The notes under the pieces: model-generated | What the model was told of the DNA's origin: nothing | Databases searched by the model: none | What the model saw: the letters and a program-made list of their open reading frames with translations, nothing else | Position numbers and translations under genes: made by a program | In this document: piece by piece, positions 60,064 to 64,000 of the stretch | Layout of the letters: the number at the start of each line of letters is the position of its first letter | Position numbering within the stretch: the stretch's first letter is position 1 | Assembly: GCF_965205175.1 (NCBI RefSeq) | Contig: NZ_OZ242038.1 | Span: forward strand, 2,418,001 to 2,482,000 | DNA: 64,000 bases | Direction of reading: 5' to 3' | Source of the DNA: Poriferisodalis sp965205175 | Lineage (GTDB): Bacteria > Actinomycetota > Acidimicrobiia > Acidimicrobiales > Poriferisodalaceae

Positions 60064-62033
60064 GCCGCGTCCTCGGCGACGAGCGGCTCATAGGGCGGCG
60101 GGTTGTCGATGGGAACCAGCGGGCCCGGATCCCACATGACTTCGCTCCGCTCGGCTCGCTCGCACGACGGCGCGTCGAACAGCGGCCCGCTCAGCAGCGG
60201 TCCGTCGTGAGCGCCCCTAGCGCTGGTCGATGCGCTCGCATGCGTCCCTGCGCCATGATCTGTCGATCCGTTGCGCGCATCCGCAGCACCCACCGACACA
60301 GCCGCAGGCAATGCAACACCGTGAGGTGCCGACCCGTCGCGCAACGCTGCAGCGCGCACCGCAGCCGGCGAAGGCTGCAGCGCGCTGTCGGGAGCGGGAG
60401 CATCCACGATGCGCGAGAACAGCGTCGCGCCGATGGGAACGCCGATGTCGTCTGCCGCGACCCCGGCGGCTGCGTAGACCGCAGCCACTCGCCCCACCGG
60501 ACGGCCGCGAGGCGTCGCCCAGCGGTCTCCCGGGTGCAGCGCCCACAGGCAGGTCGTGGAGATGACTCCCGTCATCTGGTCGATGCCAGTGAGCTGGGTG
60601 ACGTCTGCGACAACACGATCGCCTGCGTCATTGCGGCCGAGCCACACGCACAGGTCCACTGCTGAGGCGATCTGGCGGCGGGCGTAGTCCGGCTCGGCGC
60701 CTTCCGAGCACGCGTACGCCACGAGCTTTTCGAGCACGCCCTGGCCGGGCTGGGAATGCAGGGTGACCAAGCAGCCGTCGAGCCCGGAGGACATGGCGTC
60801 GAGCAACGCCTCGCAGCCCTCGCCGCGGATCTCCCCCACCACCAGCTTGGCGGCATTCGCTCGCTTGGCGTCCCGGATGTGATCTGCCATCGAGTGGCGT
60901 CCGTGGCCGTCCTGATTGGGATCGCGGGTCAATCGCTCGTAGGTGTTCGGGTGGATGCCGTATTCGTGCAGGCGCAGCTCGGGCGTGTCCTCGATCGTGT
61001 CGATGCGCTCGTGAGCGGGAACCGCGGCGAGCAGCGCTTGGCACAAGGTCGTCTTGCCGCCGCCCATCGCCGCGGCGACCACCACATTGGCCCGCACGCG
61101 ACCGGTGATGGCCTCGACCAGCAAGCTGTTGAGTTCAGGCGAGGCGACACCGAGCTCGTCGAGCCGGATGCGGCCGGCCATGTTGGAACGCAGCACCACG
61201 TTCGGCGGGCTGGTCACGAACGCCTCGGCGTGCAGGCGCCAGCGGTCTCCGACGCGCACGTCGAGACGCGGGTCCAGCTCGTCGAAGCGCTGCGGACGAT
61301 CGCCGGAGTAGCCGGCGAGAAACCGCACTGCCTCGATGAGGTCCTCGTCGGCGCTGAACGGCGAAGGCCGACGTTCTACGCGGCCGCCGGCATATTGCAC
61401 CAGCATCGACTCGCCGCCCCGAATCTGAAACTCCTCAACATCGGACTCGGCCAGCAGGTCCTCCAGTGCGTCGGTGGCAGCGCGTGCGGCATTGCGTCGC
61501 CGCACCGCACCGTCGGAGCGGTCCAGACGCTGAGGTGCGCATGCTGCGCCGGTCAAGGCGCCGCCCAGCCGCTGGACTCTGCGGGTGGCGCCGCGAGTGC
61601 CCAGCCGCTTGAGGCGCACGACCCGATCCGCCCTGAGCACCTCGGAGAGCTCGCCGGTGGGATCGCCTCGGCCGCCGCTGGGCGCAGGAAGCCACACCGC
61701 GACCCGCGGCACCGCGGCGGCCGCGGCCGCTTGCCATGCCAGCGCCCCATGGTGCCGATCGTCGCCTCGCGCCGCAGAGACGCCGACGCAGGTGCCGAGC
61801 AGCAGCACGATCTCGACGGCGGCTGCAGCGGCTGTGTGTATCGCGTCGCGCTCTGCGCTGCTCGTCAGCCACACAACGCACGGTTCGCCCGAGGACTCGG
61901 CAGGCGACATCGACGCCGTGTGGGCCCACACCGAGACCTCGCCGGCTGCGGCGGACATTCCTGCGCACAGCGCTTCACAGAACCAGTCGCGGGTGGGCAC
62001 GGCCACGGCATCGTCACACAGCACGAGCAGCAC
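60057..62033 (-). CDS. tadA: TadA/CpaF secretion ATPase with extra N- and C-terminal regions
   Basis: The product has 658 residues. The core ATPase lies at about 185-520: Walker A AMGGGKTTLC, DTIEDTPELRLHE, and VVGEIRGEGCEALLDAMSSG. Residues 1-160 form an unrelated N-terminal region with a CpaE-like receiver or MinD-like feel (LLVLCDDAVAVPTRDWF, VWLPAPSGGRGDPTGEL). A ~100-residue polar tail follows the core. It powers pilus assembly at the inner membrane and lies next to tadB. Confidence 0.9.
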   Translation of the reverse strand: MLLVLCDDAVAVPTRDWFCEALCAGMSAAAGEVSVWAHTASMSPAESSGEPCVVWLTSSAERDAIHTAAAAAVEIVLLLGTCVGVSAARGDDRHHGALAWQAAAAAAVPRVAVWLPAPSGGRGDPTGELSEVLRADRVVRLKRLGTRGATRRVQRLGGALTGAACAPQRLDRSDGAVRRRNAARAATDALEDLLAESDVEEFQIRGGESMLVQYAGGRVERRPSPFSADEDLIEAVRFLAGYSGDRPQRFDELDPRLDVRVGDRWRLHAEAFVTSPPNVVLRSNMAGRIRLDELGVASPELNSLLVEAITGRVRANVVVAAAMGGGKTTLCQALLAAVPAHERIDTIEDTPELRLHEYGIHPNTYERLTRDPNQDGHGRHSMADHIRDAKRANAAKLVVGEIRGEGCEALLDAMSSGLDGCLVTLHSQPGQGVLEKLVAYACSEGAEPDYARRQIASAVDLCVWLGRNDAGDRVVADVTQLTGIDQMTGVISTTCLWALHPGDRWATPRGRPVGRVAAVYAAAGVAADDIGVPIGATLFSRIVDAPAPDSALQPSPAAVRAAALRDGSAPHGVALPAAVSVGAADARNGSTDHGAGTHASASTSARGAHDGPLLSGPLFDAPSCERAERSEVMWDPGPLVPIDNPPPYEPLVAEDAAC

Positions 62034-62036
62034 GAT

Positions 62037-62762
62037 TCAGCCTCCGCCGGCTGGAGCAACAGGGCCCGACCCAAACGGGTTCGGCACGACTCGGTTCGCA
62101 GACGTGGCGCCCGGACTGCGGCACAGCGGCCACCCATCGGGCGGCGCCGGCCAGACCACGAGGCCGTCGAGACCGGCGGCCGCTGCCAGCCGCGCCGCAG
62201 CGGGCGCATCGACGCGCACCACGACGCTGCCCTCAGCGCCGTCCACCAGCGTGGTCACCTGCAGTGCGCAGCCGCCCAGCACGTCGGCCACCACCGCGAC
62301 GCTGCCGGCGCTGGGCGCTGCCGTCGGCCACGCGGAGGTGTCGGCCTCGAATCGCATCGCAGTCAGCCCGCCGCTGACACCGGCGGGGTCAGCGAGCAGT
62401 TCGGGCGTCACGAACGTCCCCGAGGGAAGGTCGTGGCTCGAAACGCTTTCCGCGATGGCCGTGAGGTCAGCGAACCGTTCGGCGAGCGGCTGAGCCACTT
62501 CGATCACCTCGAAGGCGCCCGGCGGCTGACCTGCGCTCCACGGCTCAGACGCAACCGCTACCAGCACTCCCGGCGGTTCGCGGTGGGGGCGACCCCACAG
62601 CCAGACGGCCGCGACCACGGTGGCGACGATCAGTGCGGCGACCGCGAGGCGCCACGGCTCCGGTCCTCGCCGCTGCGGACCGGCGGGCCCAGCGGCTGAC
62701 CCTGTCGCGGGCATCGCAGGCCGCTCCTGGCCTGCGTACGCGGTCGGCGCAGTGAAGCTCAC
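62037..62762 (-). CDS. SAF-domain CpaB/RcpC-like protein
   Basis: The product has 241 residues from GTG 62762, which overlaps the previous stop. A proline/glycine-rich start leads to one helix (LAVAALIVATVVAAVWLWG), then a SAF-like domain (PLAERFADLTAIAESVSSHD, LPSGTFVTPELLADP). CpaB/RcpC proteins line the outer part of Flp pilus machines. The Cys-containing C-terminus ends FGSGPVAPAGGG. Confidence 0.7.
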   Translation of the reverse strand: MSFTAPTAYAGQERPAMPATGSAAGPAGPQRRGPEPWRLAVAALIVATVVAAVWLWGRPHREPPGVLVAVASEPWSAGQPPGAFEVIEVAQPLAERFADLTAIAESVSSHDLPSGTFVTPELLADPAGVSGGLTAMRFEADTSAWPTAAPSAGSVAVVADVLGGCALQVTTLVDGAEGSVVVRVDAPAAARLAAAAGLDGLVVWPAPPDGWPLCRSPGATSANRVVPNPFGSGPVAPAGGG

Positions 62763-64000
62763 GAGCCGTTCCCGCTGCGGTCCAGGGTGATTCGGTCGCT
62801 GGCGTAGTCGCCGGTCGAGCGAATCCAGTCCACCCCCGAACCCGCCGGCATCCAGCACGCATCGTCGGCCGTCGGCTCGCCCGAGGCGCCGCGTGCGGGG
62901 CTCGGTTCGCCCAACGGTTCATCGGGAAGCTGCTCGAGCTCGAAGCACATGGCGGCGTGCCAGGCGTACGCCGCAGAACGCACCAGCACCCAGCCGCACG
63001 ACGCCGCGGCGTTCGGCCCCGCCGCGTCCGCCACAGCGCACACGACCTCGCCGGGCACCGCTCCGGCCCGATGCCAGCGCCTGAGGGTGTCGCGTTCCTG
63101 CGCGCTCAGCAGCTCCCAACGCTCCAGCAGGTGCCCCATGCCGGTTCCCGCCCGCATCGCGTCGCGCTCAGCAGGCACCCACGGTCGCTGGTCCGCCCAG
63201 CCGACGCGCACCCAGGTGGCGATCCAGCGGCAGCCGGACTCGTCGACGTCGACTGGGCCTCGAACCTCGGCCCAGCCGCGGCCGGGTGCCACCTGCAGGT
63301 AGCGCCCGCCGCCGGGCAGGTGCTGCTGCGGGGAAGGCGCGCCGCCTGCCGATCGAACGTGGGAGCCCAGCCCCAGCGCCGCGAGCGCACGCTGTGCCGA
63401 TGCCGGCGGCGGCATTGACGGGCAGTCTTCGTCCGATGGTGCCGGCGTGGCTGCGGGAGGCGGCTCGTGCGCAGGAGGCGCCGTGGTCCGCGTCGGCGGC
63501 TGTGGTCGGCGGAGCGGCACGGTGGTGCGGGTGGGCGCTCGCCCGGCGGCGGAAGGCACAGTGGTCGAGGTGCTGGTCTCGCCGCTGACCGCAGCAGTGG
63601 TCGATGTCGACGCCGTCGTCGTGGTCGATGTGGGGCTCGATGTCGAGGTGGTGATCGTGGACGTGGTCGTGGTGTCCGGGGAGGCCGCGTCGGGCTCAGC
63701 AGCGGGCAGACAGGCGTAGTCGTTGGAACCGTCGATGCGCGTTCGGACGTAGCGGGGCAGCTGGGCGAAGCTGGAGCAATCGAAGATGCACACGCGGTAC
63801 GTCTCGGGGCCACGAACCCGGTGGACGTGCTCTTGAATCTCGGTCTTCGCCAATTGGCCGATGGCAGGGCAGTAGGTGCGAATCGTGGTCTTCTCGCAGT
63901 CGCCGGGAGACGTGCACTTGGTGAGCAGATCCGTCGGGGTCACGCAGCTGCCGCCATGGTCGGGCCGATAGCTGGTGCCGTCGATGCCGTCGCACACCTC
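62759..64000 (-). CDS. Cys-rich, Thr-rich surface protein, partial
   Basis: The frame is open to the right edge, so the start is outside the window; at least 413 residues are present. Residues 1-95 are Cys-rich (CTSPGDCEKTTIRTYC, RVCIFDCSSF). A Thr/Ser/Pro-rich linker follows (about 105-185). The C-terminal ~220 residues form a domain with further Cys and several Trp (WIATWVRVGW). It is translationally coupled to the CpaB-like gene. No family is recognised; an extracellular role is likely. Confidence 0.6.
   Translation of the reverse strand, partial: EVCDGIDGTSYRPDHGGSCVTPTDLLTKCTSPGDCEKTTIRTYCPAIGQLAKTEIQEHVHRVRGPETYRVCIFDCSSFAQLPRYVRTRIDGSNDYACLPAAEPDAASPDTTTTSTITTSTSSPTSTTTTASTSTTAAVSGETSTSTTVPSAAGRAPTRTTVPLRRPQPPTRTTAPPAHEPPPAATPAPSDEDCPSMPPPASAQRALAALGLGSHVRSAGGAPSPQQHLPGGGRYLQVAPGRGWAEVRGPVDVDESGCRWIATWVRVGWADQRPWVPAERDAMRAGTGMGHLLERWELLSAQERDTLRRWHRAGAVPGEVVCAVADAAGPNAAASCGWVLVRSAAYAWHAAMCFELEQLPDEPLGEPSPARGASGEPTADDACWMPAGSGVDWIRSTGDYASDRITLDRSGNGS

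Overview
The window is high-GC DNA from an actinobacterium. The gene order infC-rpmI-rplT-trmH-pheS-pheT, the pyrR-pyrB-pyrC-carA-carB-pyrD-pyrF-mihF-gmk-rpoZ-coaBC-metK block, an actinobacterial-type mIHF, a PriA without a Walker A motif, DUF222/HNH (13E12-type) endonucleases and apparent leaderless promoters all fit Actinomycetota. I favour a lineage such as Acidimicrobiia, but that placement is inference from gene content, not a phylogenetic result.

The first 11.3 kb is accessory. It opens with tandem repeats (193-bp units, then sixteen perfect copies of an 8-bp unit) that lead into a secreted seven-blade RCC1-like protein. A nitroreductase and about 0.8 kb of A/C-rich repeat DNA follow. 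Next come two paralogous proteins built from a 10-residue glycine-rich repeat (5166-7595 and 10394-11245), with a DUF222/HNH endonuclease gene between them on the other strand.

From 11.4 to 18.5 kb lie GPP34, DUF192 lipoprotein and DUF983 genes, a 1063-residue reading frame that joins a cytochrome P450 to a UbiB/ABC1 kinase, and a D-2-hydroxyacid dehydrogenase coupled to it. From 18.6 to 25.4 kb is the translation cluster (pheT, pheS, SpoU methylase, rplT, rpmI, infC) with a DUF1844-like gene. A second DUF222/HNH gene sits at 26.1-27.6 kb. Both HNH genes are preceded by four in-frame promoter modules with identical geometry, each ending at a potential leaderless start codon.

From 27.9 to 32.5 kb come hisG, ribBA, ribE, ribD and a MoaB/Mog gene. 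Then follow a small membrane protein, a dienoyl-CoA isomerase-like crotonase, an AHL-lactonase-like metallo-beta-lactamase, an amidohydrolase, and fmt, def and priA. A probable cassette (AraC regulator, nitrilase, flavin-binding oxidase-like protein) is inserted before metK.

From 43 to 56.7 kb the minus strand carries one long, tightly overlapped pyrimidine and housekeeping operon. It has a PyrR RNA-binding-loop match just upstream of pyrR, and a pyrC product that lacks the dihydroorotase metal ligands. The last 7.3 kb is a Tad/Flp-type pilus or secretion cluster (SAF/CpaB-like protein, TadA ATPase, TadB, TadC, a small pilin-like peptide, TadE-like proteins) that runs off the right edge.

A pervasive trait is short minisatellites of 8 to 24 bp at many gene junctions and, as 15-bp units, in frame inside coding regions. 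I see no rRNA, tRNA, CRISPR array or insertion sequence.
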